A stretch of 64,000 nt of DNA from Nodularia sp. LEGE 06071 (GCF_015207755.1 NZ_JADEWH010000003.1:310001-374000), one strand, 5' to 3'. Counted from the first letter of the stretch, positions 35,738 through 45,996 are shown. The notes: a model not told the origin generated them from the sequence alone. Numbers and translations are program-made.

Positions 35738-36616
35738 ATGACTTTTCCCTATCGTCTACTTTTGCTCTGTAGCCTAGTTGGTACTGTCGGGCTAACATCC
35801 ACACCCCTGAACTCAAACAGCGCCCAAGCAGCCGCTAGTTGTCAAACTCCTGCGTTATCTCGCTTCCAGCGCCATCAAGTTAATCGTGGTGAAACTTTGG
35901 AAAGCATAGCACAGCGCTACAATCTCACGCCGTCAACCCTAATCAATATGAATCCTGCTATCAGAAACGGCAGCGTGACGGTTGGTAGCGAGCTGCAAAT
36001 TCCTCCCTACAATGGGATGGTTGTACAAGTGCCTAGCGGACAAACTTGGCGACAGGTGGCAGAAAAATATGAAGTTCGTGCCGATACACTGTTTGAAATC
36101 AATGGTTGTCAACAAGACCCCAGAGTTGTATTTGTTCCAGCAGGAAAAGTTTCACCAAGTCGCCCCATAACTGAGTCTCCCGCACCTGCTGATACACCGC
36201 CTATATCCATTGCTGGGTATCCTTTGCAGAAAATGGCAACGGTGCTACTTCCTTATGGCTGGCAGATTAATCCTAGTTCTCGTGAAGTGTTTTTTCATAG
36301 CGGTGTGGATTTGTTGGCTTCTGTGGGTAGTCCTGTACAAGCGATCGCTCCGGGAACTATAGTGTTTGCTGATCAGCAAGGTACTTATGGCCAGTTGATC
36401 ATCGTGAATCATAGTGGCGGACTCCAAAGCCGTTACGCCCATCTTGGTGAGATTAAAGTTTCCGTAGGTCAAAAAGTTAATGAGGGTGACTTGCTGGGAA
36501 CCGTAGGTACTACTGGAGAGCCTACCGGAAGTCAGCCACACCTCCATTTTGAAATGCGCTCTAGCTCGGATTTGGGTTGGGTGGCGGAAGATCCTAAAGC
36601 TTATCTGAAGCAGTGA
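35738..36616 (+). CDS. Secreted M23-family peptidase with two LysM domains
   Basis: This 292-residue cell-wall hydrolase has a signal peptide (cleavage near AQA-AAS, residues 29-35) and a first LysM at about 45-88 (HQVNRGETLESIAQRYNLTP). A second LysM-like unit lies at about 94-136, followed by a Pro-rich linker and a LytM/M23 domain at about 185-290. The zinc ligands are visible in HSGVDLLA and HLHFEM. It should cleave peptidoglycan cross-links or act as an amidase activator. Related proteins are needed for cell separation or septal pore formation in filamentous cyanobacteria, but no such link is shown here. Confidence 0.9.
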   Translation: MTFPYRLLLLCSLVGTVGLTSTPLNSNSAQAAASCQTPALSRFQRHQVNRGETLESIAQRYNLTPSTLINMNPAIRNGSVTVGSELQIPPYNGMVVQVPSGQTWRQVAEKYEVRADTLFEINGCQQDPRVVFVPAGKVSPSRPITESPAPADTPPISIAGYPLQKMATVLLPYGWQINPSSREVFFHSGVDLLASVGSPVQAIAPGTIVFADQQGTYGQLIIVNHSGGLQSRYAHLGEIKVSVGQKVNEGDLLGTVGTTGEPTGSQPHLHFEMRSSSDLGWVAEDPKAYLKQ

Positions 36617-36692
36617 GGATTTTAACGCAGAGGGGCGCGGAGGGAAGCGCATACCGCAATCGGAACCCGCAGGGTAGGTAGGCGGAGGAGGT

Positions 36693-37718
36693 TTAAAAGG
36701 TGTGACTGGATTTGATGATCTGCATTCCGGCTGCTGCAAATTTTCTAAATGCTGTGTCTGCTTGTTCTGTGTAGTCCACTACACCAGGGACGACTACAGG
36801 GGATGTGCAGTTTTCTAGTAAATAAATTTTTTGGCTCAGGGTGCTATCTATCTGTTTAATTTCTGTGAGCAAATCGTCAATTGTCCAGGCGACGCAGTGG
36901 CTTTTGGCTTGACCTGCAATTATGACAGCATCAAATTCTAGTAGTTGTTTAATCAGGGGTGTGTTTTTTTGGGCGAGTGGGTTTTGGTTAAAATCTGTTA
37001 AAACTTCTGGACTTAAAACGGAGTAATTTTCTGTGAGGGGATTATCTCCTTTGATTTCAAATTGTGTCTGGGTTTGACGCGCAATGCTATGGAAAAATAT
37101 TGCTTCTTCAACTGATGAAACTAAGGCATGACCAATTCCGCCTAACATGGAGTGATAAGGCCAAACTGTGAGGGGATATTTCCCATTTTGGCTGAGTTGT
37201 TTAACGTAATGGTAAGCGTGTTTTTCTAATAATTCATAATTGCCATTGGTAATACTGCTTGCTACTGCTGGGTTAACTTTCCAAATACCTGTTTCTATAT
37301 CTGCTGGGGTAATGTTAGTTGCGGCTGGTGTCGGATGTTCACCTGCATCGTTAATCCAAAATATGGGATGAAAAATTTGTGTTGCAGTGTGGGTGTCTAA
37401 TGTGGGAATAATTTTGGTAATTAATCCTAAATTGCGATAAATAAACTCACATATCCGCCTATTATCATCAACTGCCCCAGTCCCGGATTTACCACCGACA
37501 AATAATTCAAATCCGGGGATACAGAATGTGTTCTGCACATCAATTAAAAGTAGGCAAATATTGGTTTTATCTAAAGCTGCTGGTTGAATATTATGTTGTT
37601 CTGCCCAAGCTTCGGCTGCTGCGGCTATTTCTTGATAGGGTACGCGCCAGACTTCTCCAACTTTTTCAGCGTTGAAGTGAGGAGGAATTGGTAGCTGAGT
37701 TTTTCTCCGGGTATTCAT
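36693..37718 (-). CDS. Isochorismatase-fold cysteine hydrolase
   Basis: This 341-residue protein has the isochorismatase/nicotinamidase fold: catalytic Asp in LLIDVQNTFCIPG (about residue 59) and the nucleophile Cys in GQAKSHCVAWTIDDL (about 275). It is longer than typical nicotinamidases (180-220), with an N-terminal extension of about 50 residues and a large insertion after the central His/Trp region (FHPIFWINDAGEHP). The fold is clear, the substrate is not. Nicotinamide deamidation is possible but unproven. Confidence 0.85.
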   Translation of the reverse strand: MNTRRKTQLPIPPHFNAEKVGEVWRVPYQEIAAAAEAWAEQHNIQPAALDKTNICLLLIDVQNTFCIPGFELFVGGKSGTGAVDDNRRICEFIYRNLGLITKIIPTLDTHTATQIFHPIFWINDAGEHPTPAATNITPADIETGIWKVNPAVASSITNGNYELLEKHAYHYVKQLSQNGKYPLTVWPYHSMLGGIGHALVSSVEEAIFFHSIARQTQTQFEIKGDNPLTENYSVLSPEVLTDFNQNPLAQKNTPLIKQLLEFDAVIIAGQAKSHCVAWTIDDLLTEIKQIDSTLSQKIYLLENCTSPVVVPGVVDYTEQADTAFRKFAAAGMQIIKSSHTF

Positions 37719-37878
37719 AATTTAATTAAAGCCTTAGACTAATGTAAATACAGATGCGTTAAGAAACTCAACTCTTTTGTATCTAATCTGTTGACTATTG
37801 ACAAGCTATAATAATTAATACAGGTTTTTCTACTATACCTGTATTCAATAGAGTTTATAATTATCAAAGGCAAAAAAG

Positions 37879-38937
37879 ATGGCTCAAAAGATTGCCTTGT
37901 TCAATCACAAAGGTGGTGTCAGTAAGACCACAACTATTTTTAACTTAGGTTGGATGCTTGCTTCAAAGGGTAAGAGAGTTATCCTTGTAGATACTGATCC
38001 TGAATGTAATCTTACACGTATCGCTCTAAAAGCGGAAACCGAAGACGACGAAGCAAGAATAGAAAACATCTACAACACACATTCAAATATCAAGACTGCC
38101 TTGGCTCCTGCATTTGAGTCACAACCAAGGGCTATTGAAGCTGTAGATTGTATTCCGATAGAAGGTCAAGAGGGTTTATTTTTGTTACCTGGTCATGTGG
38201 GCTTTACTGAATACGAAGTAATATTAAGTAAAGCCCAAGAAATTAGTGGTTCAATACAGAAACTCAAAAACTTGCCGGGTGCGATTTCGGATCTCTTGGA
38301 AAAAACTGCTAATAAATTTAATGCTGACTACATTTTGATTGATATGAGTCCAAGTTTAGGAGCAATCAATCAAAATTTATTAATGACAAGTGACTTTTTC
38401 TTAGTCCCTATATCTGCGGATTTATTTTCTGTGCTAGGAATTGATGCTCTGTCAAGAATTTTACCAAAGTGGTGTAACTGGGCAAGGATCACAAGTGCAA
38501 ACCATATACTAAAAGAAGCTGCTTATCCATTCCCACATTTTAAATTGAAATTTTTAGGAACTATAGTTCAAAAATATAGAATTGTCAGAGGGAAAGAAAC
38601 AGCCGCATTTCAAACTTGGATAGCAAAAATCAAGAATGTAGTTAAAAATAAATTAGTACCAATTCTAGATAAGAATCATCTATTACTACCTCAGCAGGTA
38701 TATACTGAACAAGGTATGAATAGCAGTTTCACTCTGGCAGAAATTTCTAACTTTAACAGTTTAATTGCTATCTCACAGGAACACAGTACACCAGTTTATG
38801 CGTTAACACCTGAGCAATTAGGAACTGGTATAGTAGGCGAGAATAATCAAAAAAAGCAAGAGGAATTTAAAACAACTTTTTCTGAATTAGCAGATAAAAT
38901 TATTGCACTATCATCCAGTTATGCAGTCAGCGCTTGA
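37879..38937 (+). CDS. ParA-like ATPase (first gene of a ParA-HEPN module)
   Basis: This 352-residue MinD/ParA-type ATPase has the deviant Walker A KGGVSKTT at residues 11-18, DTDPECNLTRIAL (Walker A') near 40, and YILIDMSPSLGAINQNLL (Walker B) near 155. It is larger than chromosomal Soj, and there is no parB-like gene nearby. Instead it overlaps a HEPN gene by 17 bases. This pairing, between housekeeping genes, suggests an accessory toxin- or defence-related module rather than partitioning. The ATPase may control or localise its partner; that is inference. Confidence 0.85.
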   Translation: MAQKIALFNHKGGVSKTTTIFNLGWMLASKGKRVILVDTDPECNLTRIALKAETEDDEARIENIYNTHSNIKTALAPAFESQPRAIEAVDCIPIEGQEGLFLLPGHVGFTEYEVILSKAQEISGSIQKLKNLPGAISDLLEKTANKFNADYILIDMSPSLGAINQNLLMTSDFFLVPISADLFSVLGIDALSRILPKWCNWARITSANHILKEAAYPFPHFKLKFLGTIVQKYRIVRGKETAAFQTWIAKIKNVVKNKLVPILDKNHLLLPQQVYTEQGMNSSFTLAEISNFNSLIAISQEHSTPVYALTPEQLGTGIVGENNQKKQEEFKTTFSELADKIIALSSSYAVSA

Positions 38938-39670
38938 CCAATTTCGTATTAGTATTCAGCGTGTTCGGGATCTGATTGCTCTTCATAACTCAGTTAAGGC
39001 TCAACCTACTGCTGCTCAGGATATCTCCGACATTTTACGATCTGCCCTAGTTTTAGGAGTGAGTGCTTTGGATTATTATATCCATGAGGTTGTCACATTA
39101 GGTATGCTGGAAATTCATCGAGGAACGCGCCCTGAGCCAGCAGTTCCAAGAAATTCCACTCAATCATCCTTTTCACGTTTTCAGGTTTCTCTAGGAAATG
39201 CGCGTGAAGATAGAAAAATATCTATAGATATTGCTTCTTGGATAGAGAGTGAAATACAGCAGAGTCATGGAGATGATTTTTTGCAGGAATCTCATAATAT
39301 ATCCAGTTTGATTCCAGTTATTTCAAATATTATTTGGAATAAACTAAATAATACCTCATGGTTAGAAGATGAAATTAGAGAAACTTTGAGCTATAAAAGT
39401 TTCCAGGAACCAGAAAAAATCGCAGAGGCAGTTAGATACATCTCCAATCAAAAATTATGGGAAGAAGTTGCGAATAAAATGGGCAGGCGCGATAAAGATA
39501 TTAAGCAACAACTAAAATTAATTGTAGATCGTAGGAATAAAATTGCTCATGAAGCTGATATAGATCCTACTCTTAGCTTAGGTAATCGCCGGGATATCGA
39601 TGAATCAATGGTTAATGATGCAGTTAATTTCATTGAGCAAGTGGTTGAGAGTATTCATCAAATTTTGTAG
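38921..39670 (+). CDS. HEPN-domain protein (RiboL-PSP-HEPN/MAE_28990 type)
   Basis: This 249-residue all-helical protein starts at ATG 38921, inside the end of the ParA-like gene; TTG 38903 is in frame but less likely. Near residues 205-212 it has DRRNKIAHEADI, containing the R-x4-H motif of HEPN ribonucleases. The N-terminal half has the usual helices (SALVLGVSALDYYIHEVV). HEPN proteins are frequent RNA-cleaving toxins in toxin-antitoxin and abortive-infection systems. RNase activity here is inferred from the motif only. Confidence 0.82.
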   Translation: MQSALDQFRISIQRVRDLIALHNSVKAQPTAAQDISDILRSALVLGVSALDYYIHEVVTLGMLEIHRGTRPEPAVPRNSTQSSFSRFQVSLGNAREDRKISIDIASWIESEIQQSHGDDFLQESHNISSLIPVISNIIWNKLNNTSWLEDEIRETLSYKSFQEPEKIAEAVRYISNQKLWEEVANKMGRRDKDIKQQLKLIVDRRNKIAHEADIDPTLSLGNRRDIDESMVNDAVNFIEQVVESIHQIL

Positions 39671-39783
39671 ACTTGTCCCTTTTTTTCGATTTTCTCGTCC
39701 AAAAATGCTCTGACTGTGGCAATCTGAGAGACAGAGGCTTTCAATCTGATATTTTAACTACAGCAAATTTACCTAATTAGGTT

Positions 39784-41010
39784 ATGCAAACTCTGCCAAC
39801 TCCTACAACCATTGACACCACAGCAGTTAAACCCATTTTTGATACCAAAATTCAGCGGCGTAAAACCCGACCTGTCAAAGTGGGAGATGTGACTATTGGG
39901 GGTAACTACCCAGTGGTAGTGCAGTCGATGATTAACGAGGATACTCTTGATATTGATGGTTCCGTAGCAGCGATTCGTCGTTTACACGAAATTGGTTGTG
40001 AAATTGTCCGCGTCACAGTGCCAAGTATGGCTCACGCTAGAGTGATGGCGGAAATTAAACAAAGATTAATTAAAACTTACCAAGATGTGCCAATCGTAGC
40101 CGATGTGCATCACAATGGCCTGAAAATCGCCTTGGAAGTCGCCAAGCACATCGAAAAAGTGCGAATTAATCCGGGGTTGTATGTGTTTGAGAAACCCAAC
40201 TCCAATAGAAGCGAATATACTAAAACCGAATTTGATGAAATTGGCGACAAAATCCGCGAAACTCTAGAACCTTTAGTGGTTTCCTTGCGAGATCAAGGTA
40301 AAGCCATGCGAATTGGCGTAAATCATGGTTCTCTGGCGGAAAGAATGCTATTTACCTACGGCGACACCCCAGAAGGAATGGTGGAATCTGCCTTAGAGTT
40401 TATTCGCATTTGTGAATCTTTAGATTTCCGCAACTTGGTAATTTCCATGAAAGCCTCACGGGTTCCCGTGATGATAGCCGCTTATCGGATGATGGCTAAA
40501 CGCTTGGATGAACTGGGTATGGATTATCCTTTGCATTTGGGTGTCACAGAAGCCGGTGATGGTGAATATGGACGCATTAAATCCACAGCCGGAATTGCCA
40601 CATTACTAACTGATGGCATTGGCGATACAATTCGCGTGTCACTGACAGAAGCCCCAGAAAAGGAAATTCCCGTCTGCTACAGCATTCTGCAAGCTTTAGG
40701 ATTGCGGAAAACAATGGTGGAGTATGTCGCTTGTCCTTCTTGTGGGCGGACTTTATTCAATTTAGAAGAAGTTTTACACAAAGTCCGGGAAGCTACCAAA
40801 CACTTAACTGGGTTGGACGTAGCCGTGATGGGTTGCATTGTGAATGGCCCTGGAGAAATGGCAGATGCTGACTATGGTTATGTTGGTAAAACACCAGGTT
40901 ACATTTCTTTATATCGTGGCCGAGAAGAAATTAAAAAAGTCCCAGAAGCCCAAGGAGTTGAGGAATTGATTAACCTGATTAAGGCAGATGGACGTTGGGT
41001 AGAACCGTAA
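39784..41010 (+). CDS. ispG: 4-hydroxy-3-methylbut-2-enyl diphosphate synthase (ferredoxin)
   Basis: This 408-residue iron-sulfur enzyme of the MEP pathway converts MEcPP to HMBPP; in cyanobacteria electrons come from ferredoxin. The TIM-barrel part has [19 protein letters not shown] and VADVHHNG. The [4Fe-4S] cluster cysteines lie in [10 protein letters not shown] (about 316-319) and [11 protein letters not shown] (about 351). Length and sequence are typical of the short bacterial form. It starts at ATG 39784 with no nearby operon partners. Confidence 0.96.
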   Translation: MQTLPTPTTIDTTAVKPIFDTKIQRRKTRPVKVGDVTIGGNYPVVVQSMINEDTLDIDGSVAAIRRLHEIGCEIVRVTVPSMAHARVMAEIKQRLIKTYQDVPIVADVHHNGLKIALEVAKHIEKVRINPGLYVFEKPNSNRSEYTKTEFDEIGDKIRETLEPLVVSLRDQGKAMRIGVNHGSLAERMLFTYGDTPEGMVESALEFIRICESLDFRNLVISMKASRVPVMIAAYRMMAKRLDELGMDYPLHLGVTEAGDGEYGRIKSTAGIATLLTDGIGDTIRVSLTEAPEKEIPVCYSILQALGLRKTMVEYVACPSCGRTLFNLEEVLHKVREATKHLTGLDVAVMGCIVNGPGEMADADYGYVGKTPGYISLYRGREEIKKVPEAQGVEELINLIKADGRWVEP

Positions 41011-41249
41011 AGGGGCAGGGGAGCGGGGAGCAGGGAGCAAGGGGGAGTTAGAAATTACTTTAAACTTCCGGTTACTTAACAACCGTTCCTCTTCTCCGCT
41101 GCACTCTGCCCCCTGCCCCCGTTCCTCTTCTCCCCGGATTGTCAAGTATTTTAATGAAATTAGTAACACATGGTTAGTCTGTACAGTGTAACCCTGTGTT
41201 AGATTGGGCATACTGACTATATATTCCTCCCTCTGACGCAGCTGTCATT

Positions 41250-42536
41250 ATGGTGATTACAAAAAGTAGACTTGTTTTGGGTGCTACGGCCGTGACGCTT
41301 TCCACGATTGCTGTTACTAGCCTGGGCATTCACTCTCGAGGTCAGGCTTTATTTAAAGCAAGTCCCAAAGAATTAGTAGACGAAGTTTGGCAAATTGTTC
41401 AGCGCCAATATGTAGATGGTACTTTTAATCAAGTCGATTGGCTGGCTGTGCGGAAGGAGTACTTAGGCAAGTCCTACAGTAGTCAGCAAGATGCCTATAC
41501 ATCCATCCGGGAAATGCTGAAGAAGCTGGATGATCCCTATACCCGGTTTATGGACCCAGAAGAGTTCAAGAATATGCAAGTTGACACCTCTGGGGAACTC
41601 ACTGGTATTGGCATCACCATCAGTCAAGATGAAGAAACGAAAAAGATTGTGGTGATTTCGCCCATTGATGATACACCTGCATTTAAAGCGGGGATTTTGG
41701 CGAAGGATATCATCACCAAAATTAATGGTAAAAGCACTGAGGGGATGGATACCAACGAAGCAGTATCCATGATTCGTGGTGAGCCAGGAACGAAAATCAA
41801 TCTCACAATTGAACGTGACGGTCAAGCCAAACAGTTTGAAATCACACGCGCCCGCATTGAAATTCATCCAGTTAAATATTCCACACAGCCAACTCCAGCA
41901 GGTAAACTCGGTTATATTCGCCTAAATCAGTTCAGCGCCAATGCTAGCCGGGAAATGCAAAGCGCGATCAGAGATTTAGAAAGGCAACGTGTAGACGGAT
42001 ATATTATGGATTTACGTGGTAATCCAGGTGGTTTACTCTTCTCTAGTGTGGAAATTGCTCGAATGTGGCTGGATAGAGGGACAATTGTTTCCACTATTGA
42101 CCGCCGGGGTGAACAAGAGCGGGAAGTGGCTAGGGGTCGGGCTTTGACGAATAAACCCCTGGTGATATTAGTTGATAAAGGATCAGCTAGTGCCAGTGAA
42201 ATTCTTTCAGGAGCTTTGCAGGATAATAAACGTGCCGTTTTGGTGGGTTCTCAAACTTTCGGTAAAGGTTTAGTGCAATCGGTGCGTCCTTTAGAAGATG
42301 GTTCGGGTTTAGCGGTGACAATTGCTAAATATATTACTCCCAATGGTACAGATATCAATAAACACGGCGTTGATCCCGATGTGACTGTGGACTTGTCTGA
42401 TGAGCAGCGTGAAGAATTGTGGTTGAAGCAGCGTGAAAAACTGGCTACACTCGCAGACCCTCAATTTGCTAAAGCTGTGGAAGTTTTGGGTAAGGAAATT
42501 GCTGCTAAAGGTATAACTAGTTCTGATAAAAAGTGA
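41250..42536 (+). CDS. Carboxyl-terminal processing protease (S41, CtpA family)
   Basis: This 428-residue periplasmic or lumenal Ser/Lys protease has an N-terminal hydrophobic segment (residues 8-28, signal peptide or anchor), a PDZ domain at about 105-190 (LTGIGITISQDEE), and the S41 catalytic domain with Ser314 in GSASASEIL and Lys339 in TFGKGLVQ. Cyanobacteria have three such proteins: CtpA matures the photosystem II D1 protein, while the jobs of CtpB and CtpC are less clear. The sequence does not tell me which this is. Confidence 0.92.
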   Translation: MVITKSRLVLGATAVTLSTIAVTSLGIHSRGQALFKASPKELVDEVWQIVQRQYVDGTFNQVDWLAVRKEYLGKSYSSQQDAYTSIREMLKKLDDPYTRFMDPEEFKNMQVDTSGELTGIGITISQDEETKKIVVISPIDDTPAFKAGILAKDIITKINGKSTEGMDTNEAVSMIRGEPGTKINLTIERDGQAKQFEITRARIEIHPVKYSTQPTPAGKLGYIRLNQFSANASREMQSAIRDLERQRVDGYIMDLRGNPGGLLFSSVEIARMWLDRGTIVSTIDRRGEQEREVARGRALTNKPLVILVDKGSASASEILSGALQDNKRAVLVGSQTFGKGLVQSVRPLEDGSGLAVTIAKYITPNGTDINKHGVDPDVTVDLSDEQREELWLKQREKLATLADPQFAKAVEVLGKEIAAKGITSSDKK

Positions 42537-42685
42537 ATTTGTCTACGATGCTGAAGGGGTGTCAGGTTTTGCGCTCCTTCGCATCAGCGATTTTTATCAA
42601 CTAACCACAGAGACACAGAGAAATAAGAAAGAGTTTGTCCTCCTGATTGCGCTAAAGTTGCAAATAACTGTGCATTTAGGAGGAA

Positions 42686-43699
42686 ATGTTTGTGAAAGCC
42701 GTTTTAATGACAGCAGCCGGTAGTCCTGAAGTTTTGCAATTACAGGATGTGCCAAAACCTATTTTACCTTTAGAAAATAGTCAGCTTTTAGTCCACCTAG
42801 TAGCGGCTGGTGTTAACCCTATTGATACAAAACTCCGTCAGCGAGGTACTTTTTACCCTGAACAAATGCCGGCGATTTTAGGCTGTGATGGTGCTGGTGT
42901 TGTTGAAGGTGTGGGTGCTGGTGTTGAAAGATTTCGCTTGGGTGATGAGGTATATTTTTGCTATGGTGGTCTGGGCGCACAACAAGGTAATTATGCAGAA
43001 TATACTGTGGTTGATGAGCGATTTGTGGCACGTAAACCTGCGTCGGTTTCCTTTGCAGAAGCCGCAGCAGCGCCTCTAGTATTAATTACTGCGTGGGAAG
43101 CTTTGTATGAACGGGGGAGATTAGCACCTGGGGAACGGGTGTTGATTCATGCGGGTGCTGGTGGTGTTGGTCATGTCGCGATTCAATTGGCAAAACTCAA
43201 GGGTGCTTCTGTCTGCACTACTGTGAGTTCTCAGGAAAAGGCCAATTTTGTGAAAGAACTCGGTGCTGATGAAGTAATTTTTTATCAAGAAACGGATTTT
43301 GTCGCGGCGGTGTTAAATTGGACTGGTGGTGAAGGTGTCGATTTAGCTTTTGATACTGTTGGCGGCGAAACTTTTAACAAAACTTTTCCGGCTGTGCGGG
43401 TATATGGTGATATTGTGACGATTCTGGAACCAAAGGCTGATACTGTTTGGAAGACTGCTAGATCACGTAATCTCCGCGTTGGGTTAGAATTAATGCTGAC
43501 TCCGATGTTGCAAGGTTTGGAGGAGAGTCTGAAGCATCATGCAGAAATTTTGGCACAGTGTGCTACTTGGATGGATGAAGGTAAGTTGAAAGTTCAGGTG
43601 AGCCATCGGTTTGCTTTGGCGGAAGCGGCTCAGGCTCATCAAGTTTTGGAATCTGGTGCGATGATGGGTAAAGTTGTTCTGCTGATGAGTGATGAGTGA
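42686..43699 (+). CDS. Zinc-independent quinone oxidoreductase-like MDR protein
   Basis: This 337-residue medium-chain dehydrogenase/reductase has an N-terminal GroES-like domain (AAGVNPIDTKLRQRG, PAILGCDGAGVVEGVG) and an NADPH-binding Rossmann domain with HAGAGGVGHVAIQLAK. The catalytic and structural zinc cysteines of alcohol dehydrogenases are absent, so it belongs to the NADPH:quinone reductase/zeta-crystallin group. The substrate is unknown. AGGAGG at about 42678-42683 is a strong ribosome binding site. The stop overlaps the GTG start of the next gene by 4 bases. Confidence 0.88.
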   Translation: MFVKAVLMTAAGSPEVLQLQDVPKPILPLENSQLLVHLVAAGVNPIDTKLRQRGTFYPEQMPAILGCDGAGVVEGVGAGVERFRLGDEVYFCYGGLGAQQGNYAEYTVVDERFVARKPASVSFAEAAAAPLVLITAWEALYERGRLAPGERVLIHAGAGGVGHVAIQLAKLKGASVCTTVSSQEKANFVKELGADEVIFYQETDFVAAVLNWTGGEGVDLAFDTVGGETFNKTFPAVRVYGDIVTILEPKADTVWKTARSRNLRVGLELMLTPMLQGLEESLKHHAEILAQCATWMDEGKLKVQVSHRFALAEAAQAHQVLESGAMMGKVVLLMSDE

Positions 43700-45996
43700 T
43701 TGAATTTTTTTTTAAACGCATTCGCCTGAGGCGTTCCCGCAGGGTAGGGGCGCGGAGATCAGCGCAAAGGGTCGCGGAGATTGGATTCTGTGTATCTCTG
43801 CGTTGGGTTTGTATATATGTCTGCGTTATATTGGCTTGGCTTTTCTTTTCTTTACCTGCTGGGGCTACCCAAACCCAACCGGAACGCATTCCTTTAAGTC
43901 TGGAGTTGTTGCAGGAACGATTGCATACTCCGATCATTCGTGAGGGTAATTTGACTGTAGATTTACGGCAGATGGTGATTGATTTGCGACCGGAGAATGG
44001 GGAATTTCGGGATAATTTTTATCTGTTGCTGCGAAAGGAGTTACAAAAGTCGGGGACTAAGCCTTTGGGTTTAGATTTGAGTAATTCTCTGATTCAGGGG
44101 AATTTTGTGGGTAGCGATTTGGGTTTGAGAACTCCTCTCTACGCCCCGGTTATATCTAGTGAACAGCCTGTAAGTGTCTATGCTCCTATTTTGACGAGTA
44201 GTGAACAAGAACAACTGGCACACTTGCGTTCTGTTTGTTTGCAATCTTTAGCGATCGCTTTACCTAATTCTAAGGACTGTCGCGCCCTTTTGGGAAGTCA
44301 GCCGACTGCATCTAGTGAAATCAGTGTGTTTCGTGGTTCTTTAACTCTGGTGCAAACTCGCTTCAATGGGGAAGTGCTGTTTCCGAATACATTCTTTTTT
44401 CAGTCGGTGAATGCTAAAAATGCTATTTTTCTGCAGCCGACTAATTGGGCTGAAACTAGATTTAGCCGTTCTGTGCGCTTCACTGGGGCGAATTTCCGGC
44501 AATTGACTAATTTTCAGACAAGTGTTTTTTTTGCTCAGGCTAATTTTGAGAAAGCGCAATTTCAGGACAAGGTTGATTTTCAAGATAGCACTTTTGAAGA
44601 GACTGCTAAATTCAATGAGGCTAGTTTTAAGGAATCAGCTAAATTCAATCGGGCGCAATGGCGGGGGAATGTTGATTTTTCTGGTGTACGCTTTGCTGAT
44701 ACAGCACAGTTTACTCAGGCGAATTTCCATCAGGATCTTTTTCTGGCAGAAGCTATTTTTGAGCAAGCTGTAATTTTTCGAGAGGTGCTGTTTAAGCAAG
44801 CTGTAAATTTACGTGGTGCTAGCATTTTTAACCAAGCCGATTTTAGTGATGCGAGGTTTGCTAAGGAGGCTTTTTTAAATGTCCCTGGTTTAACTTTTAA
44901 TTCTAACCAAGCGAAGATTTTAGGTAATCCCGGTGAAATTGGCAAGATGTTTCGCGTTCCGACTTCCCAAGGTAATCAAAACATTTTGCGGAATTTGGGG
45001 CAGAATTTCCGTCAGCAGCAACAAATCGCCGATGCGAATCAGTTGGAATATACAAAACAAAAACTGCGACTCAGGGAACTCAGCCATCGTTTGGTGGATA
45101 GAAATATTAATAGTGCTACCCGAAAAATTTTGGTTAATTTGGGTTTTAGTGCAACTCAGGCGGAAGCGATCGCGCAGCGTCGAATTATAGAACCGTTTCG
45201 CAATACCAGTGACTTGTTAAGTTTACCAGATATTGATTTAGCAACATACAACCAATTAAGCGATCGCCTAGTAATTGCTGAACCTTTTTCCCCTGGTGGC
45301 TGGTTGCTACAAGCTGCAAGATGGTTGGCTTTGAGTGTACTGCTGCTGCTTAGTGGCTATGGTACCAGCTTTTGGTTAGTCTTTGGCGTGGGCGGAGTGG
45401 CGATCGCTTACTTTGGCTGGCTATTTTGGCTAGTGGATCGCTATCGTCGCTTGCATCCTGTGCCAATTATTCCCACATTTTACGAAACCACATGGATATT
45501 GGCTGGTTTTAGCTTTTTAACCCTCTTTAGCTTATTAGCTATCTTCCGCAATGCTGAACAGCCTTGGCTGACACTAGGGTGTCTTTTCATGATTATTGTT
45601 CCCTTACCAATAATTTTATTAATCCGACTTTACCAACAAGGCCGCTATCACGATTTAATGGACGTTTCCTATTTCACAGAAGACGGTACTTTTCGGCAGT
45701 TACGATTACTAATTGGGCGATTACCAGTCATACCAAGATATCAAATGTTTCGTGAACGATATCTGCATTTATTATGGAACCGCCGTTGGAACTGGTTAAA
45801 TTACTACGACTTTAGTCTCAACAATTTAGTCAGGTTAGGATTTAACGATATTCGCCTACGAGATGAACATTTACCAGGTATTATCGCCACACTTGCTTGG
45901 TATCAGTGGAGTTTGGGTGTACTTTACATCACCCTAGTTTTGTGGACTCTTTCTCGCACTATTCCCGGATTAAACTTACTGATTTATCTTAAGTAA
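43696..45996 (+). CDS. Pentapeptide-repeat membrane protein with helix-hairpin-helix segment
   Basis: This 766-residue protein may start at GTG 43696, overlapping the previous stop. The first 35 residues (Arg-rich) are encoded by an extragenic-type repeat, so the native start may be nearer the signal-like helix at about 38-58 (VCVILAWLFFSLPAGA). Pentapeptide-type repeats occupy about 240-400 (QANFEKAQFQDKVDFQDSTF). A helix-hairpin-helix-like region follows (LVNLGFSATQAEAIAQRR, about 475-500). Four or more membrane helices lie between about 540 and 650, and again at the C-terminus. Function unknown; probably a scaffold at the inner membrane. Confidence 0.75.
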   Translation: MIEFFFKRIRLRRSRRVGARRSAQRVAEIGFCVSLRWVCIYVCVILAWLFFSLPAGATQTQPERIPLSLELLQERLHTPIIREGNLTVDLRQMVIDLRPENGEFRDNFYLLLRKELQKSGTKPLGLDLSNSLIQGNFVGSDLGLRTPLYAPVISSEQPVSVYAPILTSSEQEQLAHLRSVCLQSLAIALPNSKDCRALLGSQPTASSEISVFRGSLTLVQTRFNGEVLFPNTFFFQSVNAKNAIFLQPTNWAETRFSRSVRFTGANFRQLTNFQTSVFFAQANFEKAQFQDKVDFQDSTFEETAKFNEASFKESAKFNRAQWRGNVDFSGVRFADTAQFTQANFHQDLFLAEAIFEQAVIFREVLFKQAVNLRGASIFNQADFSDARFAKEAFLNVPGLTFNSNQAKILGNPGEIGKMFRVPTSQGNQNILRNLGQNFRQQQQIADANQLEYTKQKLRLRELSHRLVDRNINSATRKILVNLGFSATQAEAIAQRRIIEPFRNTSDLLSLPDIDLATYNQLSDRLVIAEPFSPGGWLLQAARWLALSVLLLLSGYGTSFWLVFGVGGVAIAYFGWLFWLVDRYRRLHPVPIIPTFYETTWILAGFSFLTLFSLLAIFRNAEQPWLTLGCLFMIIVPLPIILLIRLYQQGRYHDLMDVSYFTEDGTFRQLRLLIGRLPVIPRYQMFRERYLHLLWNRRWNWLNYYDFSLNNLVRLGFNDIRLRDEHLPGIIATLAWYQWSLGVLYITLVLWTLSRTIPGLNLLIYLK

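Noticed and set aside
37879-38937. ParA-like gene considered as plasmid or chromosome partitioning
   Set aside because: There is no parB or centromere-like repeat nearby, and the gene overlaps a HEPN gene, which fits an accessory module better.
42686-43699. Zinc alcohol dehydrogenase call
   Set aside because: The cysteines that bind catalytic and structural zinc are missing; the quinone-reductase group fits better.
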